From Frigoribacterium sp. ACAM 257 (GTDB lineage Bacteria; Actinomycetota; Actinomycetes; Actinomycetales; Microbacteriaceae), in assembly GCF_007954365.1 (NCBI RefSeq), contig NZ_VOLO01000001.1:1240001-1304000 (forward strand): a DNA stretch of 64,000 nucleotides, given 5' to 3'. The notes beneath the pieces were generated by a model. The model searched no databases and was not told where the DNA came from. It was given only the letters and a program-made list of their open reading frames with translations. The position numbers and the translations under genes were made by a program. Shown one piece after another: positions 26,307 through 34,044 of the stretch. The stretch's first letter is position 1. Every line of letters starts with the position of its first letter.

Positions 26307-27736
26307 GAGACGGCCGCTCCGGCGTCGGCGTGCTCGGGCTGCCATGCGGACGCGGCCTGCGGGGATGCGTCGGCCTGCGCGTCGCGCTCCGCGAGGATCT
26401 CGGCCGCGACGTCGTGCCCGACGCGGATCGCGCCGTCGACGTGCTGGAACCCCTCCGCGGCGATGTCGCTCGACGAGAAGCGGATCGGCCCGACGGGCAC
26501 CCGCTGGTCGTGGCCCCAGCGGGAGAGGCCGCCGAGGTCGAAGCTCGTCGCGTACGCGCCTCCCGTCCACTCGTCGCTGGCCCAGTCGCTCTCGAAGTAG
26601 ACGACCGGGTCCGTCGCCTGCTCGCCGTAGTACGACGCCAGCGAGGCGAGGATCGCCGCACGCCGCTCGTCGGCCGGCAGGGCGAGGAGGCGATCGGCCT
26701 TCTCGTCGCTCACGAAGCCGACCAGGGTGCCGCGCGGGTCGTCGTGGTTGGAGTTGTCGTACGCCTCGTGCACCACCTGGTACGGGCTGAAGGCCGTGCC
26801 CGAGAGGCCGGCGTCGCGCCAGAACGGCGTCTCGTAGACGGCGTGCACCTTGATGACGAGGCCGAGCGACACGTGCTGGTGCCACTGCTGGCGCAGGGCG
26901 GGCAGCGCGGGCAGGTACTCGATCCGCGAGTAGAGGTTCGGCGGCACGGCGACGACGGCCCAGCGGGCCGCCACGCGCAGCTCGGGCGTCGACGCGACGA
27001 CCCCGTCGGCCGACCACTCGAGCGTCTCGACCGGCTGGCCGAGGCGCACGGCGTCGCCGAGCTGCTCCGCCAGGGTCAGCGGCACCCGCTGCAGCCCGCC
27101 CACGACGCGCTTGTCGAGGATGAAGTCGGCGTCGACGAGGTTGCTGAAGCTGCCGGCGCTCGACGCCATCTGCAGAGCCTGGAGCAGCGAGAACGAGTGG
27201 GCGGGCTTCGTGAGCATCGCGTCCGCGATGAACAGCGCGATGTTGGCCCGCGCCTCCGCGTCGTCGCTCTGCTGCTCGAGCCAGGCCGAGAACGAGACGT
27301 GGTCGAGCTCGGCGGCGCGCGGGTGCTCCCACGGCGCGGCGACGTCGGTCTCGGCCACGAGCTCGTCCATCACGACGATGAGCCGCTCGATCTCGGCCTG
27401 CGTGTGCTCGGAGGCAGGGAAGATGTCGCCCGTGAAGCGCGACGCCGTGCCGTCGGCCGAGACGTAGACGCTCTCGCCCTCACGCCAGCGGGAGTAGGTC
27501 TCGAGGCCGAGCTCGCCGAGCGTGGCGATCAGGGCCGTCTGGTCGGGCGACACCCACTGGCCGCCGAGCTCGAGCATCGCCCCGTCGATCGTCTCGGTGC
27601 GGAGCCGGCCCCCCACGCGGTCGCGCGCCTCGAGCACGATCACGTCGAGGCCCGCCGCGCGCAGGTCGGCGGCAGCGGTCAGGCCGCTGGCCCCGGCGCC
27701 GATGACGACGACGTCGCAGGTGGTGGTGTCGGTCAT
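26303..27736 (-). CDS. puo: Flavin amine oxidase, probable putrescine oxidase
   Basis: 477 residues. The N-terminal FAD motif VVVIGAGASGLTAA (about 9-22), the ERVGGR-type stretch EARDRVGGRLRT and the C-terminal EWTGGAYATSF with the flavin-contacting HVDGAIRVG follow the flavin monoamine oxidase family, closest in style to actinobacterial putrescine oxidase. It would oxidise putrescine to 4-aminobutanal, releasing ammonia and hydrogen peroxide. Context supports this: the next enzymes of the path (aminobutanal dehydrogenase, gabT, gabD) are in the same operon. A ribosome site (GGAGACC) precedes the ATG. Other diamines or monoamines cannot be excluded. Confidence 0.85.
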   Translation of the reverse strand: MTDTTTCDVVVIGAGASGLTAAADLRAAGLDVIVLEARDRVGGRLRTETIDGAMLELGGQWVSPDQTALIATLGELGLETYSRWREGESVYVSADGTASRFTGDIFPASEHTQAEIERLIVVMDELVAETDVAAPWEHPRAAELDHVSFSAWLEQQSDDAEARANIALFIADAMLTKPAHSFSLLQALQMASSAGSFSNLVDADFILDKRVVGGLQRVPLTLAEQLGDAVRLGQPVETLEWSADGVVASTPELRVAARWAVVAVPPNLYSRIEYLPALPALRQQWHQHVSLGLVIKVHAVYETPFWRDAGLSGTAFSPYQVVHEAYDNSNHDDPRGTLVGFVSDEKADRLLALPADERRAAILASLASYYGEQATDPVVYFESDWASDEWTGGAYATSFDLGGLSRWGHDQRVPVGPIRFSSSDIAAEGFQHVDGAIRVGHDVAAEILAERDAQADASPQAASAWQPEHADAGAAVS

Positions 27737-27843
27737 GGGGTGGTCTCCGTCGCTGGTGCGGGCACCGGGTGGGGTGCGTCGAGGGTGGGTGCGGGTCGAG
27801 TGGAGTCGGGTCGGTGCGGGTCGAGCAGCATCGCCGCGGCAGG

Positions 27844-29286
27844 TCAGGAGGCGGCGCGCGGCGAGGCGTGCGCGCTCATCACGTGCTTGACCCGGGTGTA
27901 GTCCTCGAGTCCGTAGGCGCTGAGGTCCTTGCCGTAGCCGGAGCGCTTGAAGCCGCCGTGCGGCATCTCCGCGGCGAGCGGGATGTGCGTGTTGATCCAG
28001 ACGCAGCCGAAGTCGAGGTCGCGGGCGAAGCGCTCGGCCGTGGTGTGGCTGTCGGTCCAGACGCTCGAGGCCAGGGCGTAGGGCACGCCGTTGGCCAGCT
28101 CGAGCGCCTCGTCGGCCGTGCGGAACGACTGCACGGTGAGCACCGGGCCGAACACCTCGGCCTGGACGACGTCGTCGTCCTGCCGCACGCCCGTGACGAT
28201 CGTCGGCGCGAAGTGGAACCCGGTCTCGCCCACGCGGTGCCCGCCCGTCGCCACCGTCGCGTGCGGCGGCAGCGACTCGACGACGGCCTGCACCGCGGCG
28301 AAGTGGCGCGCGTTGTTGAGGGGCCCGTAGGAGGCGCCCTCCCCGGCGTCGGGACCGGTCGTCGTGGCCTCCGCGGCACGGACCAGGGCGGCGACGAGGT
28401 CGTCGTGGAGCGACTCGTGCACGACGACGCGGGTGACCGCGGTGCAGTCCTGGCCCGCGTTGAAGAAGGCCGCCTCCGCGATCTGGGGGGCCACCACGTC
28501 GACGTCGACGTCGGCGAAGACGACGGCGGGCGCCTTGCCGCCGAGCTCGAGGTGCACCCGGGCCACGCGGTCGGCGGCCGAGGTCGCGACGGCGACTCCG
28601 GCGCGGACCGAGCCCGTGATGGCGACCAGCCCGGGCACGGGGTGCTCGACGAGGGCCCGGCCGGTGCTCGCGTCGCCGAGGACGACGTTGAACACGCCGT
28701 CGGGCAGGATGCCCTTCGTCAGCGAGGCGAGCACGAGGGTCGACTCGGGCGTCGTGTCGCTCGGCTTCAGCACGATCGTGTTGCCCGCGGCGAGGGCGGG
28801 GGCGATCTTCCAGATCGCCATCATCAGGGGGTAGTTCCACGGTGTGACCTGCGCGACGACGCCGATCGGCTCGCGGCGCACCGACGAGGTGAGCCCGTCG
28901 AGGTACTCCCCCGAGGCGATGCCGTCGAGCCGGCGGGCGGCACCGGCGAAGAAGCGCACCTGGTCGGCGCCGACGGCGACCTCCTCCGCGGCGATGATCG
29001 CCTTCGGCTGCCCCGTGTCCCGGTGCTGCGCCTCGACGAGCTCGTCGCTGTGCGCGTCGAGGGCGTCGGCGAGCGCGAGCAACGCGGCCTGGCGCACCGA
29101 CGGCGTGCTGCGGCTCCAGCCGGGGAACGCCCTGGCCGCGGCCTGCACCGCCGCGTCGACGTCGGCCGCGTCGCTCACGGGCGAGACCGCGACGACCTGC
29201 TCGGTGATGGGCGAGACCACGTCGATCGTCGCGGTGCCGTGGGCGTCGACGGGGCGGCCGTCGACGAAGTTCTGCAGGGTCGCCAT
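27844..29286 (-). CDS. Aldehyde dehydrogenase, probable 4-aminobutanal dehydrogenase
   Basis: 480 residues, the normal length for the NAD(P) aldehyde dehydrogenase family. The catalytic Cys lies in FFNAGQDCTAVTR (about residue 285) and the general base Glu in HLELGGKAP (about 250); the cofactor region is TPWNYPLMMAIWKIAPALAAGN. In the operon it connects the amine oxidase to GabT by turning 4-aminobutanal into GABA, as PatD or PuuC do; this is assigned by context. The ATG has GAGAGGA upstream. The 107-base gap to the oxidase gene holds short G-rich repeats and nothing else visible. Confidence 0.87.
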   Translation of the reverse strand: MATLQNFVDGRPVDAHGTATIDVVSPITEQVVAVSPVSDAADVDAAVQAAARAFPGWSRSTPSVRQAALLALADALDAHSDELVEAQHRDTGQPKAIIAAEEVAVGADQVRFFAGAARRLDGIASGEYLDGLTSSVRREPIGVVAQVTPWNYPLMMAIWKIAPALAAGNTIVLKPSDTTPESTLVLASLTKGILPDGVFNVVLGDASTGRALVEHPVPGLVAITGSVRAGVAVATSAADRVARVHLELGGKAPAVVFADVDVDVVAPQIAEAAFFNAGQDCTAVTRVVVHESLHDDLVAALVRAAEATTTGPDAGEGASYGPLNNARHFAAVQAVVESLPPHATVATGGHRVGETGFHFAPTIVTGVRQDDDVVQAEVFGPVLTVQSFRTADEALELANGVPYALASSVWTDSHTTAERFARDLDFGCVWINTHIPLAAEMPHGGFKRSGYGKDLSAYGLEDYTRVKHVMSAHASPRAAS

Positions 29287-29387
29287 GGTGTCCTCTCGGT
29301 GGTGCTCGGTGCGGGTGCCGTGGTGCTCGGGGTCGGTGCAGTGGTGCTCGGTGCGGTGCTGGCCGGGCCGGGGCGGACCGGGCCGCC

Positions 29388-30899
29388 TCAGCCGTCCGGC
29401 TGCAGCGCGTAGGTGGTGTCGAGGTACTCGTGGATGCCCTCGCTGCCGCCCTCGCGCCCGAGGCCCGAGTGGCCGACGCCGCCGAACGGGGCCGCGGCGT
29501 TCGAGACCAGCCCCGTGTTGACGCCCAGCATGCCGGTGCGGAGCCGCCCGAGCATCCGTCGTCCACAGGCCAGGTCGGTCGTGAACAGGTAGGCGACGAG
29601 GCCGTAGGGGGTGTCGTTGGCCAGCCGGACGGCGTCGTCCTCGTCGCGGAACGTCGTGACGGCGGCGACCGGGCCGAAGATCTCCTGGTGCATCAGGTCG
29701 GCGTCGCGGGGCACGTCGGCGAGCACGGTCGGCGCGAAGAACGAACCGGGGCCGCCCGGCGCCGAGCCGCCCGTGACGACGCGGGCGCCTCGGGCCACGG
29801 CGTCGGCGACGAGCCGCTCGCAGGTCGCGACCGCGCGGTCGTCGATCAGCGGGCCGAGGGTCGTCCCGTCGGCGGTGCCGGGCCCGACGACCATCGTCTC
29901 GACGCGCTCGGCGAGGCGGCGCGTGAACTCGTCGGCGACCCGTTCGTGCACCAGCAGGCGGTTCGCCGCCGTGCAGGCCTGGCCGCCGTTGCGGAACTTC
30001 GCCAGCATCGCCCCGTCGACGGCGGCGTCGAGGTCGGCGTCGGCCATCACGACGAAGGGGGCGTTCCCGCCGAGCTCCATCGAGGTGCGGAGCACGTTCT
30101 CGGCCGCCTGCGCGATCAGCACCCGGCCGACCGCGGTCGATCCGGTGAACGAGAGCTTCCGGAGGCGCGGGTCGGCGAGCAGGGGGCCGGTCACCCCGGC
30201 CGCGTCCGTCGTCGTGACCACGGTGACGACGCCGTCGGGGACGCCCACCTCGCGCAGCAGCTCGACGAACGCGATCGTCGTGAGCGGCGTCAGCTCGGCG
30301 GGCTTGACGACGACCGTGCAGCCGGCCGCGAGCGCCGGCGCGATCTTGCGGGTGGCCATGGCCAGCGGGAAGTTCCACGGGGTCACGAGGTAGCTCGGCC
30401 CGACGGGCCGGTGGGTGACGATCATGGTGCCGGTGCCCTCGGGGACGGGCCCGTACCGGCCCTGGACGCGCACCGCCTCCTCGGAGAACCAGCGGAGGAA
30501 CTCGCCCCCGTAGGCGACCTCGCCCCGCGCCTCGGCGAGGGGCTTGCCCATCTCGAGCGACATGAGCAGGGCGAACGAGTCGCGGCGCTCGACGAGGAGG
30601 TCGAAGGCCCGGCGCAGCAGCTCGCCGCGAACGCGCGGCGGCGTGGCGGCCCACTCGTCGGCGGCGGCCACCGCACGGTCGAGGGCACGGAGCGCGTCGG
30701 CGGGGCCCTGGTCGGCGACGAACGCGAGGACGTCGCCGGTGGCCGGGTCGTGCACGGGGAAGGTCGGGACGCCGCCGAGAGCGGAGGCTGCGGCGGCGGC
30801 ACCGCCCTCGCTCACGAGCGCCACCACGTGAGGGGGGAACGCAGGCATCGCTGCGGCGTCAGGCCGCGCCGCCCGCGTGACCGTGGACACGTCGGTCAT
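29388..30899 (-). CDS. gabD: Succinate-semialdehyde dehydrogenase
   Basis: 503 residues, aldehyde dehydrogenase family. The catalytic Cys is in FRNGGQACTAANR (about residue 300), the Glu in MELGGNAPF (about 266), and the stretch VTPWNFPLAMATRKIAPALAAG is typical of succinate-semialdehyde dehydrogenases. It would oxidise succinate semialdehyde from GabT to succinate. The ATG overlaps the gabT stop by one base (TGATG). About 30 extra residues at the start are Ala/Thr-rich. The 101-base gap downstream carries a GGTGCTCGGT-type repeat before the next gene. Confidence 0.88.
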   Translation of the reverse strand: MTDVSTVTRAARPDAAAMPAFPPHVVALVSEGGAAAAASALGGVPTFPVHDPATGDVLAFVADQGPADALRALDRAVAAADEWAATPPRVRGELLRRAFDLLVERRDSFALLMSLEMGKPLAEARGEVAYGGEFLRWFSEEAVRVQGRYGPVPEGTGTMIVTHRPVGPSYLVTPWNFPLAMATRKIAPALAAGCTVVVKPAELTPLTTIAFVELLREVGVPDGVVTVVTTTDAAGVTGPLLADPRLRKLSFTGSTAVGRVLIAQAAENVLRTSMELGGNAPFVVMADADLDAAVDGAMLAKFRNGGQACTAANRLLVHERVADEFTRRLAERVETMVVGPGTADGTTLGPLIDDRAVATCERLVADAVARGARVVTGGSAPGGPGSFFAPTVLADVPRDADLMHQEIFGPVAAVTTFRDEDDAVRLANDTPYGLVAYLFTTDLACGRRMLGRLRTGMLGVNTGLVSNAAAPFGGVGHSGLGREGGSEGIHEYLDTTYALQPDG

Positions 30900-32254
30900 C
30901 AGGCGGACCCGAGCGCTGCAGCGACGACGTCGAGGCCGTCGTGGAGCAGCGCGTCGTCGATGGCGAGCGGCGGGAGGAACCGGATCACGTTGCCGAACGT
31001 GCCGCAGGTGAGGACGATGACGCCCTCGGCGTGGCAGGCGGCGGCGACCCGGCCGGTGAGGGCGGCGTCGGGCTCGCCGGTGAGCGGGTCGACGAGCTCG
31101 ATCGCGATCATGGCGCCGCGGCCGCGGACGTCGCCGATGCGCGGGTCGCCCTGCTGCAGCTCGTGCAGGCGGCCGAGCAGCAGGTCGCCGATCGCCGTCG
31201 CGCGCTCGAGCAGTCCGTCGTGCTCGAACGACTCGATGGCGGCGAGCGCCGCGGCGCAGGCGATCGGGTTGCCGCCGTAGGTGCCCCCGAGGCCGCCGAC
31301 GTGGGGCGCGTCCATGATCTCGGCCCGGCCGGTGACGGCCGAGAGCGGCAGGCCGCCCGCGATGCCCTTCGCGGTGACGACGAGGTCGGGCACGATGCCC
31401 TCGTGCTCGCTGGCGAACATGCGGCCCGTCCGGGCGAAGCCGGTCTGCACCTCGTCGGCGATGAACACGACGTCGTTCTCGCGGCACCAGGCGACGATCG
31501 CGGGGAGGAACCCGGGCGCCGGCACGATGAAGCCGCCCTCGCCCTGGATCGGCTCGATGACGACGGCGGCGAGGTTCGCGGCGCCGACCTGCTTCTCGAT
31601 CTGCGAGATCGCGCGCGCCGCGGCCTGCGGCCCGTCGAGCCCCGCGTCCCGGTACGGATACGACAAGGGGGCACGGTAGATCTCGGGGGCGAACGGCCCG
31701 AAGCCGCTCTTGTAGGGCATCGACTTGGCGGTGAGCGCCATCGTCAGGTTCGTGCGGCCGTGGTAGGCGTGGTCGAAGGCGACGACGGCGGACTTCCGCG
31801 TGTACGACCGCGCGATCTTCACGGCGTTCTCGACCGCCTCCGCGCCGGTGTTGAACAGCGCCGAACGTTTGTCGTGGTCGCCGGGCGTGAGCCGGTTGAG
31901 GGCCTCGCAGACCTCGACGTAGCCGTCGTAGGCCGTGATCATGAAGCAGGAGTGGGTGAATCGCTGCACCTGCTCGACCACCGCCTCCACGACGCCGGGG
32001 GCCGAGTTGCCCACGCCGGTCACGGCGATGCCCGAGCCGAGGTCGATCAGGGTGTTCCCGTCGACGTCGACCAGCACTCCCCCGCCGGCCGCCTCCGTGA
32101 AGACGGGCAGCGAGACGCCGACGCCCGCGGCGACCGCGCCGCGCTTGCGCTCCATCAGCTCTCGGCTCCGCGGGCCGGGCACCTCGGTGACGAGGCGGCG
32201 GCGCTGCTCCAGGCCGGGGCCTCCGCGCGGGGTGGTGACTGTGGTGCTCGACAT
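30899..32254 (-). CDS. gabT: 4-aminobutyrate aminotransferase
   Basis: 451 residues, class III PLP-dependent transaminase. The PLP-binding Lys is in VVTAKGIAGGLPLSA (about residue 297), with the upstream Asp in DEVQTGFARTGR and the phosphate-binding NTGAEAVENAVKIAR near 140. It converts GABA and 2-oxoglutarate to succinate semialdehyde and glutamate. It is the first gene of the six-gene operon and is divergent from the PucR-type regulator. An AAGGAG ribosome site lies before the ATG and a -10 box (TAGAGT) about 25 bases upstream, so this operon has a leader, unlike the regulator. Confidence 0.92.
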   Translation of the reverse strand: MSSTTVTTPRGGPGLEQRRRLVTEVPGPRSRELMERKRGAVAAGVGVSLPVFTEAAGGGVLVDVDGNTLIDLGSGIAVTGVGNSAPGVVEAVVEQVQRFTHSCFMITAYDGYVEVCEALNRLTPGDHDKRSALFNTGAEAVENAVKIARSYTRKSAVVAFDHAYHGRTNLTMALTAKSMPYKSGFGPFAPEIYRAPLSYPYRDAGLDGPQAAARAISQIEKQVGAANLAAVVIEPIQGEGGFIVPAPGFLPAIVAWCRENDVVFIADEVQTGFARTGRMFASEHEGIVPDLVVTAKGIAGGLPLSAVTGRAEIMDAPHVGGLGGTYGGNPIACAAALAAIESFEHDGLLERATAIGDLLLGRLHELQQGDPRIGDVRGRGAMIAIELVDPLTGEPDAALTGRVAAACHAEGVIVLTCGTFGNVIRFLPPLAIDDALLHDGLDVVAAALGSA

Positions 32255-32282
32255 GCACTGGCTCCTTCGACGTTGCGGCGAC

Positions 32283-32288
32283 TCTAGG
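32283..32288 (-). promoter_or_regulatory. -10 box TAGAGT of the putrescine/GABA operon
   Basis: TAGAGT on the minus strand, about 28 bases before the gabT ATG. The inverted repeat at 32308-32324 lies at about the -35 position. Confidence 0.5.
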
Positions 32289-32307
32289 GAGCCGGGGCGC
32301 CCCTCCT

Positions 32308-32324
32308 CGACCGACAGTTGGTCG
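32308..32324. promoter_or_regulatory. Inverted repeat near the gabT -35 region
   Basis: CGACC (32308-32312) and GGTCG (32320-32324) flank GACAGTT. It would cover the -35 region of the gabT promoter and is a possible PucR operator. Confidence 0.4.
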
Positions 32325-32332
32325 CGCCTGGC

Positions 32333-32352
32333 CCGATCTTCTGCCAGATCGG
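32333..32352. promoter_or_regulatory. Inverted repeat upstream of the PucR gene
   Basis: CCGATCT (32333-32339) and AGATCGG (32346-32352) are perfect 7-base arms around TCTGCC, 12 bases before the -10 box of the regulator. It is a good candidate for an autoregulatory or shared operator. Confidence 0.5.
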
Positions 32353-32363
32353 CATGTCGGTGC

Positions 32364-32369
32364 TAGGTT
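32364..32369 (+). promoter_or_regulatory. -10 box TAGGTT for a leaderless start at 32376
   Basis: TAGGTT ends 6 bases before the GTG start of the PucR-type regulator. Confidence 0.6.
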
Positions 32370-32375
32370 CGGCGC

Positions 32376-34019
32376 GTGCGCCCCACGGTCCGAGCCCTCG
32401 TCCGCCAGGCGCCGCTCGGGCTGCGCCTGCTCGACCCGACGACGCGCACAGACGAGCCGCTCTCGTGGGTGCACAGCTCCGACCTGGTCGACCCGTCGCC
32501 CTTCGTGGCCGCCTCGACCATGCTGCTGACGACCGGCAGCCAGTTCCGCGCCGACGCGACGCAGGGCGACTACGACGCCTGGGTCGGCCGGGTCGTCGGC
32601 GCGGGCGTCGTCGCGCTCGGCTTCGGCGCCGGCGTGCACCGGCCCGGCACGCCCGTCGAGCTCGTGCTCGCCGCCTCCTCCCGCGGGGTGCCCGTCGTCG
32701 AGGTGCCCTGGCGCACCCCTTTCATCGCGGTCGCCCGCTGGGCGGCCGACCAGCTGGCCGAGGAGGCGCGCGACCGCGACCGCTGGACGCTGCGGGCCCA
32801 GCGCGCGGTCTCCGTGGCGGCCATCGGCGACGGCGGGCTCGACGCGGTGCTCCGGGTGCTCGGCGAGCAGCTCGGCGGGTCGGTCGTGCTGCACGGGACG
32901 GACGCCCCGGCCGGTGCGGGGCGGGGCGATGCGGGTGTGGGCGGTGCGGGTGTGGTCGAGGCCGAGGTCGCGCGGCTGCTCCGCCGCGGCGCCCGAGCCG
33001 GCAGCACGGTGACCGTCGACGACGGCGTCGTGTCGCTGCAGACCCTCGGGCGCCGAGACGGTCTCCGCGGCGTCCTCGCCGTCCGCACCCCCGGCGAGCT
33101 CGACACGGCCGCCCGCGCGGTCCTCACCAGCGTCGTCGCCCTCGCCGAGGTCACGCTCGAGCGCGACGTCGCCCGGCTGCGCGGGCAGCGCGAGCTGTGG
33201 CGGCAGGTGTGGTCACTGCTGGTCGCCGGACAGGTCGAGGTGGCACGGTCGATCACGCGGTCGGTCGGGGTGGGCATCGCCGCGGGACCGGTCGTCGTGG
33301 CCCTCGCCGCGCCTCCTCGTGACTCGCCCGACCGCGCTGCGGAGGCCGTCGAGCGGCTCGCCGCCGGTCGGCCCGACGTCTTCGTCGCGCTCGTCGACGG
33401 GACGATCGCCGTGCTCGCCGCCGAGAGCGCCGTCGATCTGCCCGCGCTCGCCGCCGCCCACGGCCTGCGGATCGGCGTCTCGGACGTCACCGACCTCGAC
33501 CACCTCGCCGGAGCTGCGGCACAGGCCGAGCGCGCGCTGGCCGTCGCGACCTCGACCTCGTCAGCCGAGGAGGCGGTGGTCACCTGGGCGAGCCTCGCCG
33601 CCGGCGGCCTCGTGGCCGCGCTCTGGTCGGAGGGAGCCGCCGAGCTCGCGTCCTCCCGCCTCGCGCCCGTGGCCGCCATGCCCGACGGCGAGGAGCTGCT
33701 CGCCTGCTGCCGCACGTGGCTCGAGCACAACGGCGCCTGGGACCCGGCCGCCCGGAGTCTCGGCCTGCACCGCCACAGCCTCCGCGCACGGGTCGCCAAG
33801 GTCGAGGCCGCGCTGGGGCTGCCGCTCGACGGCTTCGCCGGGCGGGCCGAGCTGTGGGCGCTGCTGCAGGCCGCGGGCGCGGGCAGGCCCGGCGCAGGCG
33901 GGCCTGGCGCAGGCGGGCCCGGCGCAGGCGGGCCTGGCGCAGGCGGGCCCGGCGCAGGCGGGCCTGGCGCAGGCGGGCCTGGCGGGCCGGGCGCAGGAGG
34001 CGGCGTCGGGCCTCGCTGA
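32376..34019 (+). CDS. PucR-family transcriptional regulator
   Basis: 547 residues. The N-terminal PucR ligand-binding domain (about 1-140) contains LSWVHSSDLVDPSPFV; the C-terminal PucR-type helix-turn-helix (about 430-495) contains WLEHNGAWDPAARSLGLHRHSLRARV. This family activates genes for nitrogen compounds such as purines, proline or GABA, so control of the divergent gab/putrescine operon is very likely. GTG 32376 is 6 bases after TAGGTT. The last 40 residues are a Gly-Pro-Gly-Ala-Gly repeat produced by a 15-bp DNA repeat and are unlikely to be part of the fold. Confidence 0.88.
   Translation: MRPTVRALVRQAPLGLRLLDPTTRTDEPLSWVHSSDLVDPSPFVAASTMLLTTGSQFRADATQGDYDAWVGRVVGAGVVALGFGAGVHRPGTPVELVLAASSRGVPVVEVPWRTPFIAVARWAADQLAEEARDRDRWTLRAQRAVSVAAIGDGGLDAVLRVLGEQLGGSVVLHGTDAPAGAGRGDAGVGGAGVVEAEVARLLRRGARAGSTVTVDDGVVSLQTLGRRDGLRGVLAVRTPGELDTAARAVLTSVVALAEVTLERDVARLRGQRELWRQVWSLLVAGQVEVARSITRSVGVGIAAGPVVVALAAPPRDSPDRAAEAVERLAAGRPDVFVALVDGTIAVLAAESAVDLPALAAAHGLRIGVSDVTDLDHLAGAAAQAERALAVATSTSSAEEAVVTWASLAAGGLVAALWSEGAAELASSRLAPVAAMPDGEELLACCRTWLEHNGAWDPAARSLGLHRHSLRARVAKVEAALGLPLDGFAGRAELWALLQAAGAGRPGAGGPGAGGPGAGGPGAGGPGAGGPGAGGPGGPGAGGGVGPR
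33886..33980 (+). repeat. 15-bp tandem repeat in the PucR gene end
   Basis: Six units of GGCCYGGCGCAGGCG, with Y alternating C and T, encode repeated Gly-Pro-Gly-Ala-Gly. The alternation suggests growth by duplication of a two-unit block. Confidence 0.9.
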
Positions 34020-34032
34020 CGGTGGCCCGTGA

Positions 34033-34038
34033 CAGCAT
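34033..34038 (+). promoter_or_regulatory. -10 box CAGCAT for a leaderless start at 34045
   Basis: CAGCAT ends 6 bases before the ATG of the recQ-type gene; the same hexamer and spacing occur at the SNF2 gene. Confidence 0.45.
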
Positions 34039-34044
34039 GGCCGG

